Part shown: one piece after another, positions 17,383 to 26,874 of the stretch
How positions within the stretch are numbered: the stretch's first letter is position 1
Layout of the letters: every line of letters begins with the position of its first letter
Origin: Candidatus Hinthialibacteria bacterium OLB16
Lineage (GTDB): Bacteria > Hinthialibacterota > Hinthialibacteria > OLB16
DNA: 60,997 nucleotides
Reading direction: 5' to 3'
Assembly (NCBI GenBank): GCA_001567115.1
Contig: LMZT01000141.1
Coordinates: 1-60,997 of the forward strand
Notes under the pieces: generated by a model
What the model was told of the DNA's origin: nothing
What the model saw: the letters and a program-made list of their open reading frames with translations, nothing else
The model's database searches: none
Position numbers and translations under genes: made by a program

Positions 17383-18171
17383 ATGAGCAACTGTCCCAAG
17401 TGTGGAGCCGAAGTCGAAACCGGCCAGAAAATGTGCGCCTGGTGCGGCACTGATCTCCCCAAAGCCGCGCCAACACCGGCTCCTGGACGGGTTTCTCCTT
17501 CTGCTCAACCTCTGCACGGAGAAGAGACTTCCGCCTCCGAAGCTCAGAGCACTGTCACAATCGATACCGCCCGGACCCTTGCCAAAGCGGGTGATCTCGC
17601 TGGCGCTGAAAAAGCCTTCAAGACTCTGCTGGCAGATAATCCCCAGGAGCAGGAAGCCCTTTTCGGCCTGGGCGGGATACACTTCAAGCGCGGGAACAAA
17701 AGCCTGGCTGCGGAACTGTGGCTGCGGTTAAAGAAACTGAATCCAGCCTACCCTCACATTGACAGCTGGCTCGACCAGGTGGTTGAAAAGACCGTTCCCC
17801 CTCCGGTATCCACTCCATCGATCGAGTCCCGGGAGGAAGCACCTCCTTCACGCCCGCTCCAGCAACCACCCCAGCATTCCTTTCAGCCGAAACAGAGGAC
17901 ACGCCGGCCGGATTCCTCTCCTTCTCAGATAGATGCGCCGGAAGGGGATGATGACTGGAGGAATCAGTCGGTTCGGGTTATGGCGCTCGATGAACCTGAG
18001 GCCGAAGAACCGGCGCCTACAGTTTCCGAAGTCAAGGCGAAACCAACTTCATCAATCCCCCAGGCCGAAAGAATCGCCGCCTGGACCCGGGTGGTCAGCT
18101 GGCTTTGTATTGTATTATTCGGCGCTGGCGTGGCTCTGGTTTATTTCGTTCTCCCACAGCTGGCGCCGTAA
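17383..18171 (+). CDS. Zinc-ribbon, TPR, tail-anchored membrane protein
   Basis: A 262-residue protein of unknown function. It begins with a zinc ribbon (CPKCGAE...CAWCG, two CxxC pairs within 20 residues). A TPR-like helical pair follows (about 65-130: AKAGDLAGAEKAFKTLL, EALFGLGGIHFKRGN). A Pro/Gln/Ser-rich disordered stretch (about 135-225) leads to one C-terminal transmembrane helix (WLCIVLFGAGVALVYFVL). The arrangement suggests a cytoplasmic scaffold anchored by its tail. It starts 21 bp after the redoxin-cytochrome gene, so co-transcription is likely, but no functional link is evident. Confidence 0.72.
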   Translation: MSNCPKCGAEVETGQKMCAWCGTDLPKAAPTPAPGRVSPSAQPLHGEETSASEAQSTVTIDTARTLAKAGDLAGAEKAFKTLLADNPQEQEALFGLGGIHFKRGNKSLAAELWLRLKKLNPAYPHIDSWLDQVVEKTVPPPVSTPSIESREEAPPSRPLQQPPQHSFQPKQRTRRPDSSPSQIDAPEGDDDWRNQSVRVMALDEPEAEEPAPTVSEVKAKPTSSIPQAERIAAWTRVVSWLCIVLFGAGVALVYFVLPQLAP

Positions 18172-18302
18172 ATGCACCGGCTGCTGCCGGTTAAATATAT
18201 CACAGGGTTGATGGCTTGGCCTGCATCCATTGACAGGTCCGATCGCCATCATGAAAAACTGGACTCCTGTAAGCGAGCTAGAAAAGAGGGCTTCCGAATT
18301 CC

Positions 18303-19184
18303 GTGATCTCAAGCATGACAGGTTATGGCAGAGCCGAAGGGGGAACCACCTTTGGCCACCTGCTGGTGGAAATTAAATCGGTCAATCATCGCTTTCTGGA
18401 CAGCCGCATCAGGCTCCCGCGCCAGCTGGCTTCGCTCGAGCCGATGATTCTCAACCATTTGAAAAACAGCATTGCGCGGGGAAGAGTGGAGGTCTCGCTC
18501 AGCCTGCTGTCCACCGGCTCGGGAATGGGCGAACCCAGCCTGAATATCGCGCTGGCGCAGCTTTACCGCCAGGCCGCCGAGACAGCATCTTCAGCGCTCA
18601 ACCTGCCCAATACGGTCGGCCTGGAATTTCTGCTGCGGATGCCGGATGTCCTTCAGGTCTCCGATGCCGGAGCGGATCCGGAGACAGCCTGGAATGAAGT
18701 CCGGCCCATCCTTGACCAGGCGATCCGTGCCCTGGGAGACATGCGCTCCCGCGAGGGGGAGGCGCTTACCGATGATTTTCAAAAAACCCTTGCCAGCCTC
18801 GAAGTTCACCGGCTGCGTCTCGAGCAGCTGAAAGAAACTGTTGTTGTGGATTTCAGGGAACGGCTTCAGACCCGGCTCAAAAACCTCCTGAATGAAAATG
18901 GCGGAGTCGATCCGGTTCGCCTCCACCAGGAGGTGGCGCTCTTTGCCGACCGTTGCGATATCTCCGAAGAACTCGCCAGGCTGGAAAGCCATTTCAAACA
19001 GTTTGGTGAAATTCTGTTCCTTCCGGAACCAGTCGGGAGGCGGCTGGATTTCCTTCTCCAGGAAATGTTCCGTGAAATTAACACCATCGGCAGCAAAGCC
19101 AATCACCTCGAGGTGACTCAGACTGTGCTCCAGATGAAGAACCTGGTCGAAAGGCTCCGCGAACAGGCCCAGAATGTCGAGTAA
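18303..19184 (+). CDS. yicC: YicC-family endoribonuclease
   Basis: A 293-residue YicC protein, a family linked to stationary-phase RNA turnover. The hallmark N-terminus MTGYGRAE, the EIKSVNHRFLD stretch and the C-terminal domain (RRLDFLLQEMFREINTIGSKAN, containing the conserved Glu/Asn cluster) are present. GTG at 18303 gives the normal N-terminus ISSMTGYG. It overlaps gmk by 11 bp, the standard yicC-gmk gene order. Confidence 0.95.
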   Translation: MISSMTGYGRAEGGTTFGHLLVEIKSVNHRFLDSRIRLPRQLASLEPMILNHLKNSIARGRVEVSLSLLSTGSGMGEPSLNIALAQLYRQAAETASSALNLPNTVGLEFLLRMPDVLQVSDAGADPETAWNEVRPILDQAIRALGDMRSREGEALTDDFQKTLASLEVHRLRLEQLKETVVVDFRERLQTRLKNLLNENGGVDPVRLHQEVALFADRCDISEELARLESHFKQFGEILFLPEPVGRRLDFLLQEMFREINTIGSKANHLEVTQTVLQMKNLVERLREQAQNVE

Positions 19185-19815
19185 GCCTTCAACCGGCATC
19201 CCTGTTGTCCTCTCAGGCCCCTCGGGCGCCGGGAAAACGACGATACAGAAGCAGCTGCTTTCCCGCTACCAGGATCTGGTTCCATCCATTTCTGCGACGA
19301 CACGCCCGCCACGGCCGGGTGAAGTCCATGGGAAAGACTACCTCTTTCTTTCTGAACCTGAATTCCAATCCGGCATAGAACAGAACCTGTTCCTCGAACA
19401 TGCACAGGTTCATGGGCATTTCTATGGGACTCCGAAAGGGCCCCTCGAAGAGCACCTCCACCTCGGTGTCGATGTCCTGCTTGTCATCGATGTCCAGGGC
19501 GGGCTTCAGATCCGCAGCGCCTGCACAGAATCGCTGCTGATTTTTCTCCTTCCACCTTCCATGGCGGATCTGGCGAAACGGATCGATTCTCGCGGTGATG
19601 TCCCCCCCGGGGAGATGCAAGTGAGGCTCAGGAATGCCGAATGGGAAATGTCCTTCGCCACCCAATATGATTACCTTGTGATCAACCGCAACCTGGATGA
19701 AGCGGTCAGCCAGGTTCGGTCCATCCTGGTCGCCGACCGCTGCCGCACACAACGGGCAGTTCGGCGCATTCACCATCTGGGCATCGATCTCCCTGGACTG
19801 GAGGGGAGGGGCTAA
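19174..19815 (+). CDS. gmk: Guanylate kinase
   Basis: A 213-residue cytoplasmic enzyme phosphorylating GMP to GDP. The P-loop GPSGAGKTT lies near the N-terminus, the GMP-binding stretch ISATTRPPRPGEVHGKDY follows, and HAQVHGHFYGTPK and VIDVQGGLQIR are conserved. It starts inside the end of yicC, so the two are translationally coupled. Start ATG. rpoZ, often next, is not present. Confidence 0.95.
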   Translation: MSSKPSTGIPVVLSGPSGAGKTTIQKQLLSRYQDLVPSISATTRPPRPGEVHGKDYLFLSEPEFQSGIEQNLFLEHAQVHGHFYGTPKGPLEEHLHLGVDVLLVIDVQGGLQIRSACTESLLIFLLPPSMADLAKRIDSRGDVPPGEMQVRLRNAEWEMSFATQYDYLVINRNLDEAVSQVRSILVADRCRTQRAVRRIHHLGIDLPGLEGRG

Positions 19816-19873
19816 GCCGGTTTCTCTGGTGAGATAAACCGTTATCCCTGCAGAAGTATTCTTTGAGCGGCTC

Positions 19874-20464
19874 TCAGAACGAAAACTTGAGGGACACGAA
19901 CAGGACTACCCAGACCACATCCAGAAAATGCCAGTACATCGCTGAGTAAGTGATCCCGGGGTGATATTGGCTCCCATAGTTCCCTTTGAAAGCCTTATAA
20001 CAGACCACTGACAGAAGAATCAGCCCCCCGATGACATGGGCGGCATGAAGCCCGGTCAGCGTGTAAAAGGTGAAGGCATACAGATTCACAGTGGGGGGAA
20101 TCTCGATCTTGAGCAGGTCGCTCCAGTTGGCCCACTGGTTGAACAAAAAAGCAATGCCCAGCAGAAGGGTCATGGAGAGGAAGGCTTTCATCGCGGCCTG
20201 CATGTCCTTTTTTGCAGACCACAGCCCCAGTTGGATCGTGACACTGGAAATCAGGATGATCAGGGTGCTCCACCACAACCCGAATGGCAGGCCAGGCATT
20301 CCGGGGGGCGGCCATTGCTCCGCCCGGAAACGAATCACGAAATAGCTTACCAGGCTGGCGGTGAACAGTACCGCCAGAGACACCAGAAACAGGGACATTC
20401 CGAAAACTCCAGCCGGATTGACCCGCGGATCCTGTGGCGGGGTGGCAGCAGGCTGGCGGGTCAT
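19874..20464 (-). CDS. Heme-copper oxidase subunit III-like protein (second copy)
   Basis: A 196-residue membrane protein with five predicted helices, matching cytochrome c oxidase subunit III (GLHAAHVIGGLILL and MYWHFLDVVWVVLF are family signatures). It is the last gene of the large minus-strand respiratory operon and overlaps coxD by ATGA. A longer subunit III is encoded two genes upstream, so the operon has two. It may be an assembly or accessory subunit of the same caa3 complex. The downstream 58 bp to gmk hold only a weak hairpin. Confidence 0.87.
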   Translation of the reverse strand: MTRQPAATPPQDPRVNPAGVFGMSLFLVSLAVLFTASLVSYFVIRFRAEQWPPPGMPGLPFGLWWSTLIILISSVTIQLGLWSAKKDMQAAMKAFLSMTLLLGIAFLFNQWANWSDLLKIEIPPTVNLYAFTFYTLTGLHAAHVIGGLILLSVVCYKAFKGNYGSQYHPGITYSAMYWHFLDVVWVVLFVSLKFSF

Positions 20465-20808
20465 TCAGGCGCCATTCCCGGAGCATACCCCGGGATCAAT
20501 GTGTTCTGATAATGAGCGGTATCCACCATCGCCAGGATCACAAACAGCATGACGAAGCACAATGAGCAGATGAAGATGACCGCATTGAATGGGCGGTCAT
20601 ACACCAGATGCATGAAAAACAGCAGCACCAGCGAGGCCTTGAGTGTTGCAATGCCCATCGCCAGCATCAGATTGAATTCACCCAGATTGAAAGTGGTGGC
20701 TGCAACAGTCACATAAGTCAGGAACATCAGGGCAATCCAGACAGCAAGGAGCACCCGGAAAGACATCACATGTCCGACCTGCTCGTGGGGGGTTGATTCA
20801 TGGGCCAT
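20461..20808 (-). CDS. coxD: Cytochrome c oxidase subunit IV, prokaryotic type
   Basis: A 115-residue small subunit with three transmembrane helices. The conserved stretch TLKASLVLLFFMHLVYDRPFNAV identifies the prokaryotic subunit IV/CyoD-CtaF family, found in caa3 oxidases where it stabilises the complex. It lies between the two subunit III genes. Confidence 0.85.
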   Translation of the reverse strand: MAHESTPHEQVGHVMSFRVLLAVWIALMFLTYVTVAATTFNLGEFNLMLAMGIATLKASLVLLFFMHLVYDRPFNAVIFICSLCFVMLFVILAMVDTAHYQNTLIPGYAPGMAPE

Positions 20809-20860
20809 TCGGGGAATCGTGCTCCTTCTAACTGTTTCTCGGCTGCATTCTATTCCCCGC

Positions 20861-21742
20861 TCAGTGAATCAGGTAGAGCAGCGGGAACAGGTAAATCCAG
20901 ATTAAATCGACCAGGTGCCAGTATAACCCGACCAGATCGACCGGTGTGAAATATCCAGGACCGAAATCGCCACGCACCGCGCGGCGCAGAATCCAGCCGA
21001 TGCAGGCCAGCCCGACAATCACATGAACTCCATGCAGGCCGGTCATGAGGAAATAGACACTGAAAAACAGCTGGACATTGCGCGGCTCATCCCCATGGGA
21101 TTCCCTCCCGGCAGATAATGATGCCAGGCCACCGGGTCCTGTTGGAGCTGGAAGAATCTTGCTTCTTTCGACCACCACTCCGGCATCGGTGGTCAGCACC
21201 ACGGTGGGGGTCATGGATTGAGCCACAGCCGATGCCACAGCCGGATGGCCCTCCTGCGGAGCTGGCCCTTCGCCAGAGGCGGCTTCATGCGAATCGTCAT
21301 GGTGATGAACCGGGCTGTAGTATTTCCCCCACAGCAGGCCATGCTGCCACTTTTCTTTATACTCCACATACTTGACACCCAGGAATACAAACCCGCACAA
21401 CAGAGTCAGTGCCAGGCAGACAACCAGCCCCCGCTGCCGGCCGAGCTGTGCGCATCGGACTCCCCAGGCCATGGTGAAACTGCTGAACAGCAGCACACAG
21501 GTGTTGAGCGCGCCCCAGAACTTGCTCAGGTACTGATGGGCATAAATGAATATCTCCGGATGATTGGCCCTGTAAACCGAGTAAGCACAGAACAGCCCGC
21601 CGAAAAGGAGGATTTCTGTGGCGAGAAACAGCCACATCCCCAGCTTCCCGGAGTCAAACTGCTGGGTCAGGGAACCGAAGTGGTGTGCCAGATGAGGATT
21701 ATGTTCCGACGAAGTATGGGACTGGGTGGTTTCTGCCTCCAT
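20861..21742 (-). CDS. coxC: Cytochrome c oxidase subunit III
   Basis: A subunit III of about 293 residues. Helices at the N-terminus (LGMWLFLATEILLFGGLF) and C-terminus (MTGLHGVHVIVGLACI, LYWHLVDLIWIYLFPLLYLI) are typical. Between helix 4 and 5 lies an unusual hydrophilic insert of about 75 residues, His-rich at first (SPVHHHDDSHE) then Ala/Pro/Thr-rich, which is not in ordinary subunit III. The open frame runs to 21835, inside coxA, but ATG at 21742 follows the coxA stop and gives the expected N-terminus. Confidence 0.88.
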   Translation of the reverse strand: MEAETTQSHTSSEHNPHLAHHFGSLTQQFDSGKLGMWLFLATEILLFGGLFCAYSVYRANHPEIFIYAHQYLSKFWGALNTCVLLFSSFTMAWGVRCAQLGRQRGLVVCLALTLLCGFVFLGVKYVEYKEKWQHGLLWGKYYSPVHHHDDSHEAASGEGPAPQEGHPAVASAVAQSMTPTVVLTTDAGVVVERSKILPAPTGPGGLASLSAGRESHGDEPRNVQLFFSVYFLMTGLHGVHVIVGLACIGWILRRAVRGDFGPGYFTPVDLVGLYWHLVDLIWIYLFPLLYLIH

Positions 21743-21746
21743 GCTT

Positions 21747-23431
21747 CTAGGCGGCTCCTGTCTTGATAAGTTTGCGATATCCGCGAATCTCGGGATCATA
21801 AACCAGATCGCCGTAATCATACGGATCACCCACAATCGGTGGCTGGCTGAAGTTTTCGACCGGCGGAGGCGAAGTGGTCTGCCATTCCAGGCTGGCGCCT
21901 CCCCACGGGTTGGAGGGAGCCTTGGGGCCGCGAACCAGAGAGTCGATCAGGTAATAGGCCACCAGCAGGAATCCCACCAGCAGCACATAGGTCCCCACAG
22001 TCGATAAAACATGGAGTGTCGTGAACTGCTCGGAATATTTGAAGTAACGGCGCGGCATCCCATGCGTTCCCATGATGAACTGGGTGAAAAAGGTCAGGTT
22101 GAAGCCGATGAAGATCAGAAAGCAGGCGATCTGTCCCTGGCGGTCACTGTACATTTTTCCGGTCATCTTCGGCCACCAGTAATGCAGCCCTCCCAGGAAT
22201 GCGATGACTGTTCCACCGAACATGACATAATGGAAATGCGCCACCACGAAATAAGTGTCATGCAGATGGACATTGGTGGTCAGAGAGCCGAGAAAAAGGC
22301 CGGTCAACCCGCCGATGGCGAACAGGAACAGAAAGGACAGGGCATACAGCATCGGGGTTTTGAGGCTGATGCAGCCTTTGTACATGGTGGCCACCCAGTT
22401 AAATGCCTTGATCGCGGATGGGATGGCGACACTGAAAGTCAGAGCACTGAAGATCATGTTCATCAGGCTGGACTGCCCGCTGGTGAACATGTGGTGCCCC
22501 CACACCAGGAAGCCGAAAACCGCGATGGCAATGCTGCTGTAGGCGATAAACCGGTAACTGAAGATATGCTTGCGGCTGAAGACGGAGATCAGCTCGCTGA
22601 TCACTCCCATGGCCGGCACAATCATGATGTACACCGCGGGGTGCGAATAAAACCAGAAAAAGTGCTGAAAAAGAATCGGATCCCCGCCCAGAGCCGGGTC
22701 GAATATCCCCACTCCCAGCGCCCTTTCCACGATCAGCAGCAGCAGTGTGATTCCCAGCACCGGGGTCGCCAGGATCTGGATGATCGCTGTGGCATACAAG
22801 GCCCACAGAAACAATGGCATCTGGAACCATCCCATGCCCGGCGCACGCAGTTTGTGGATGGTCACGATGAAATTCAGGCCGGTGAAGATCGAGCTGAATC
22901 CGAGGATGAATGCACCGGTGGCAATCGGGATGACACCTTTAAAAGGGGTGGTGGTGCTGTAGGGAGTGTAAAAGGTCCAGCCGGTGTCAAACCCACCCAC
23001 CAGCAGTGATGCCACTGCGAATACGGCTCCGATGATCCACAGATACCAGCTGGTCAGGTTCAGGCGTGGAAAGGCCACATCCTTGGCTCCGACCATGAGG
23101 GGCAGCACAAAATTTCCCAGCGCTGCCGGGATTCCTGGGATAATGAACAGGAAAACCATCATCGCCCCATGGAGTGTGAACATTTTGTTGTAGGCATCTG
23201 CGCCCATGATGGTCTGGGTCGGAGTGATATGCTCAGTCCGCACCAGAACCGCCGCCATTCCACCCAGAAAAAAGCGATCAGAATCGAAATCAGATACATG
23301 ATCCCGATCCTTTTGTGGTCGACAGTGGTCAGCCAGGAGGCCAGTCCACGGCTGGCTGTCAGATAGTTTTCGTGTGAAGAGTCTTCCGGGATCGGCAATG
23401 CCCCGGGATACGGCGTGGTTTGTGTGGCCAT
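21747..23431 (-). CDS. coxA: Cytochrome c oxidase subunit I, A2 type (frameshifted near 23270)
   Basis: The catalytic subunit of an aa3-type oxidase. The first about 55 residues ([17 protein letters not shown]) are in one frame and the remainder in another; adding one base to the six-A run at 23268-23273 joins them as [16 protein letters not shown]. Residues for low-spin heme a (LHGAMMVF), CuB/His-Tyr ([10 protein letters not shown]), the HHMF pair and heme a/a3 ([17 protein letters not shown]) are all present. The YSHP motif, lacking the Glu of A1 oxidases, marks it as A2, the type of Rhodothermus caa3. It lies between coxB and coxC. Confidence 0.93.
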
Positions 23432-23450
23432 AAGGCGGTTCCTTTCGTCC

Positions 23451-24442
23451 TTATTGCTGCTTCAGTGTTTTCAGGTATTCGATGATTGCCAGGATTTCTT
23501 CATCCTTGATCTTCCCTTTGTAAGTGGGCATTACCGGCTGATAGCCGGAGACCACCTTGGCCTGGGGATTGAGTATCGATTCACGGATATAGTTCTCATC
23601 CACCTCCACTGTTGCCCCATCTTTGAGCTGGACCGGGTGGCCGAACAGATTCTGGAAGGTCGGGCCGGTGTTGGCCTTCCCGTCGACTGAGTGGCAGCCG
23701 GAACATCCACGCTGCTTGTAGAGCTTCTCTCCGGCCTCATGAGGCGGCAGTGTGGCGAGGAAGTTCGAGGCATCCTCGAGCCACTTTTCGAATTCTCCCG
23801 GGGCATGAACCACTGCTTGGTGATCATGTCTGAATGGCTGGTTCCGCAATACTCGGCGCAGTAAACATCGTACTCGCCCTCTTTGTTGGCATTGAACCAG
23901 ATTTTGTGGTAACGGCCCGGGACGACATCCATCTTCATCCGGAAAGCCGGGATATACAGGCTGTGGATCACATCCTCCGAGGTCATCACCAGGCGGATCG
24001 GGCGGTTGACCGGCACATGCAGCTTCTCATCCACATAGCCATTGGGATAGGTGAAAAGCCACTTCCACTTCATCCCGGTGACATTGATCTCATAGGCATT
24101 CTGCGGTGGATTGGCGATATTCATGAAGCCGGTGAAACCCATGTAAAAAATGACGATCACGATCAGTACCGGAATGATGGTCCAGACCACCTCGAGGGTG
24201 GTGTTGTGTATCGGGCTGGGCTGGCTGGTGTGGCCCTCACGGGCACGGTACTTCCAGACAAAATACACCATCAGGCCCACAATCAGCGAAAAGAAAAATA
24301 CCGACAGCCACAGGATGAAATAAAACAGGGCATCGACTTCGCCGGCATAGGTTGAGCGCTGCGCAGGCAGCCAGAAGGTTTCATCTGCCTGGTTGAGAAA
24401 ACGAAGACTGGCTGAATCCAGGATGGATTGGATGAGATTCAA
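23451..24442 (-). CDS. coxB: Cytochrome c oxidase subunit II with fused cytochrome c (caa3), frameshifted near 23816
   Basis: Two N-terminal helices anchor a periplasmic CuA cupredoxin domain (CAEYCGTSHSDM supplies the two Cys, His and Met; an upstream His is in VIHSLY). A cytochrome c domain with CSGCH follows. The frame changes just after SDMITK: one missing G at about 23816 separates the CuA half from AVVHAPGEFEKWL and the heme half. Without repair the heme domain would be lost. The start is TTG, overlapping the Sco stop as TTGA. The fused heme domain makes this a caa3 oxidase that can take electrons directly from ACIII. Confidence 0.92.
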
Positions 24443-25302
24443 GTGTGCTGCCCCTCTATTGTTGTGGAAATGGGGCGCTTCATTTCGCGCCGCCAGAAAT
24501 GGATCAGGAACCCACCGATAACCAGGACTGTGATGACGCCGATGAATCTCGCCAGATTCATGGCTGCCAGCGAATAACGCCCCTCAGTGGCATCGTAGTG
24601 GTAACAGAACAGAATCAGCTTATCGAGCGTGTTGATGAACTTTCCTTCGGAGGCTTCAACCAGTGACAGGCGGATTGTCTCGGGTTCATAGACCACGCCA
24701 TAAAGGTACCGGGAAACTTTTCCCTGAGGTGTCAGCAGAATCAGCGCCGCGGTGTGCATGTACTCCCCGCGCTCCTCGTTGTATTTGAATCCGAATCCCA
24801 CCGCATCGGTCAGGGCACGAATGTTCTGCTCGCGGCCGGTTAAGAAATGCCATCCGGAAGCCGCTTCGGCGCGGCCATATTCCCTCAGGTAGTTCTGCTT
24901 CTTGTTTTTGGCCAGGATGGGTGTTTCGTTGGGATCAAAACTGAGTGTGATCATTTCGAACTCCCGGCCGGGAGACCAGGACATTTCCTTGAGGGCTTCC
25001 AGCATTCCATTGAGCTGCAGCCCGCACAGCATCGGGCAGCCAAAATAATTGAGTGTCAGCAGAACCGGCTTCTTTCCATCGAAGCAGTCTCTGAGCCGGA
25101 TCGGCTTTCCGGATTCATCCAGAAACTCGGTGTCGAGCGGAATCTGGTTCCCCAGTTTTTCTTCGACACCGACACCCTCCAGCTCGGGGGGAAGAGGGCC
25201 GGCCAGCTGTGCCTGTGACAGGCTTCCACTGCAGCAGAGGGCGATAAACGCTCCCATCAGAATGACCTCCAGGGAGAAGGTGCGGGATTGGGCTGGTCTC
25301 AT
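24439..25302 (-). CDS. SCO1/SenC copper chaperone
   Basis: A 287-residue membrane-anchored thioredoxin-fold protein that delivers copper to the CuA site. It has a signal sequence, the CPMLC copper/thiol motif and the conserved His in YMHTAAL. Unlike most Sco proteins it also has a C-terminal transmembrane helix (FIGVITVLVIGGFLIHFW). It overlaps coxB and the small membrane-protein gene by four bases each, so all are cotranslated. Assembly of CoxB is the expected role. Confidence 0.9.
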   Translation of the reverse strand: MRPAQSRTFSLEVILMGAFIALCCSGSLSQAQLAGPLPPELEGVGVEEKLGNQIPLDTEFLDESGKPIRLRDCFDGKKPVLLTLNYFGCPMLCGLQLNGMLEALKEMSWSPGREFEMITLSFDPNETPILAKNKKQNYLREYGRAEAASGWHFLTGREQNIRALTDAVGFGFKYNEERGEYMHTAALILLTPQGKVSRYLYGVVYEPETIRLSLVEASEGKFINTLDKLILFCYHYDATEGRYSLAAMNLARFIGVITVLVIGGFLIHFWRREMKRPISTTIEGQHT

Positions 25303-25658
25303 GGTTGTTTCGGAGTCGCCGGCCGGATCACAGGAGTGGCAGGGTTCGATGATTCTTGCACTACCAGCTCAATCGCTCGATCGATTGGAATGGCGACAAT
25401 CCCACTGGCTTTGTCGATCCATCGATAGGCGTGCAGGTTTTCTGTTTGCTGGGCTTTAAGGGAGGCCAGTTCCTCGGGGATCTGGTTGACGATTTTCCGT
25501 TGATACTCCTTTTTCTCTACATTATAAAAAAGGGTCTGCAAAGCCACAATGATGACAACCAGCAGGACAGTCCCCACAAATCCAACCAGGACAGTCCTGG
25601 GAGTGTTCGGATCCGAATCGGCATCGGAAACAGGCGGGAGATGATGGTCTTCAGGCAT
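25299..25658 (-). CDS. Small single-span membrane protein of the ACIII/caa3 operon
   Basis: A 119-residue protein with one N-terminal helix (TVLVGFVGTVLLVVIIVALQTLFY) and a short extracytoplasmic domain (EYQRKIVNQIPEELASLKAQQ, then a Pro/Thr tail). It overlaps actF by eight bases and the Sco gene by four. Its place between the two complexes suggests an accessory subunit or link between ACIII and the oxidase, but I do not recognise a family. Confidence 0.7.
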   Translation of the reverse strand: MPEDHHLPPVSDADSDPNTPRTVLVGFVGTVLLVVIIVALQTLFYNVEKKEYQRKIVNQIPEELASLKAQQTENLHAYRWIDKASGIVAIPIDRAIELVVQESSNPATPVIRPATPKQP

Positions 25659-26874
25659 TTTCGAAACTCAATGACTCCTTCAGTCTGGGATCACCTTCCG
25701 GGATCAGCGAGCAGTCCCTCAGCCACTGGATGGTTCCCGCCAGGAAGAATCCTCCGATCCCCAGCAGCGTGGTCAGATCAAGCAGGTGAAAGGGGATCAC
25801 TCCGGTGTCCGCCCCCTCGACTCCCCAGTAAAACTCCGGCATGGACAGCCAGTAAAGATCAAGCCAGTGCATGACAAGGATGAACAACCCCCAGGGGGCA
25901 AGATAACGAAGGCGGCGTTTGGGGTAACGGAACAGCAGGCCGATGAAGGGAATGATGAAATGGCCTGCCAGCAGGAGGAAGCTGAGCCAGCCCCATTGGC
26001 CCTCCAGGCGGCGCGCATACCAGCCGGTCTCCTCCGGCAGATCGGCATACCAGATCAACAGAAACTGCGAAAAGGCGATATAGGCCCAGAAAACTGTGAA
26101 TCCGAGCATCAGTTTGCCCAGATCATGGAAGTGTTCGGCTGTCACCGATCTCCTGATGTAACCATTGAGGCGCAGCGCGAAAAATATCACTGGCAGCAGC
26201 GATACGAACCCGAGAAAACTTCCGCCAAAGTAATACACTCCATAAATCGTGCTGAACCAGTGCGGATCCCGTGACATCAGCAGGTCAAATGAGGCGAATG
26301 TCACAGTGATGGCGAACAGCAGAATCCCGGGAGCACTCCAGCGTTCCATTCGCAATGTCAGGGCAGGCGAACGGCTGTCATCCTGCTCCTGCGACCAGCG
26401 AAGAAGGAAATAGGACAAGCCACACCAGACCCCGAAATAAATCAGGCAGCGAATAATGAAAAATGGAACATTCAGGTAAGGCTGCTTCCATTGCAGCAGT
26501 GGATCGGAAGCCACCAGTTCCTCTCGGGTCCAGGGGAACAGATGGTGCATCCCGAACAGAATCGGGACAAACAGCACCACCAGAAACAGGACATTGGCTG
26601 CGACCGCCTCAGAAATTCTCCGTACGACGACACTCCAGCCTGCGCGTGAGAGGTGTTGAATCATGACAAACACCAGCCCACCCAGTGACAGGCTGAGGAA
26701 GTAGCAGAAGTTCATCAGATAAGAGTGATATGCCCTCTTCACTCCGCCATCCACAGAGACCGCAATGAGGAGGCTCACCACCAGGCCGGCGATGCCCAGC
26801 AGGCAGGCATTCCGGAACAGCCTGGGAGCCGCTTCATTCAATCGCAGAAGTTCCTTGGGTGTCTCGTGCGGCAT
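25651..26874 (-). CDS. actF: Alternative complex III subunit ActF (NrfD-like), first copy
   Basis: A 407-residue polytopic membrane protein with about ten helices, of the NrfD-like quinol-oxidising family. Conserved pieces are YLMNFCYFLSLSLGGLVFVMIQHL, DPHWFSTIYGVYYFGG and HDLGKLMLGFTVFWAYIAFSQFLLIWYADLPEE. The frame extends to 26967, but ATG at 26874 overlaps the upstream stop (TGATG) and gives the family N-terminus [12 protein letters not shown]. With ActC it forms the membrane arm of ACIII. Confidence 0.9.
   Translation of the reverse strand: MPHETPKELLRLNEAAPRLFRNACLLGIAGLVVSLLIAVSVDGGVKRAYHSYLMNFCYFLSLSLGGLVFVMIQHLSRAGWSVVVRRISEAVAANVLFLVVLFVPILFGMHHLFPWTREELVASDPLLQWKQPYLNVPFFIIRCLIYFGVWCGLSYFLLRWSQEQDDSRSPALTLRMERWSAPGILLFAITVTFASFDLLMSRDPHWFSTIYGVYYFGGSFLGFVSLLPVIFFALRLNGYIRRSVTAEHFHDLGKLMLGFTVFWAYIAFSQFLLIWYADLPEETGWYARRLEGQWGWLSFLLLAGHFIIPFIGLLFRYPKRRLRYLAPWGLFILVMHWLDLYWLSMPEFYWGVEGADTGVIPFHLLDLTTLLGIGGFFLAGTIQWLRDCSLIPEGDPRLKESLSFENA

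Noticed and set aside
16645-17682. 345-codon minus-strand frame
   Set aside because: It is antisense to the redoxin-cytochrome and zinc-ribbon genes and has random composition.
22011-23009. 332-codon plus-strand frame
   Set aside because: It is antisense to coxA; its His/Glu/Asp-rich translation is the usual mirror of a hydrophobic membrane protein.
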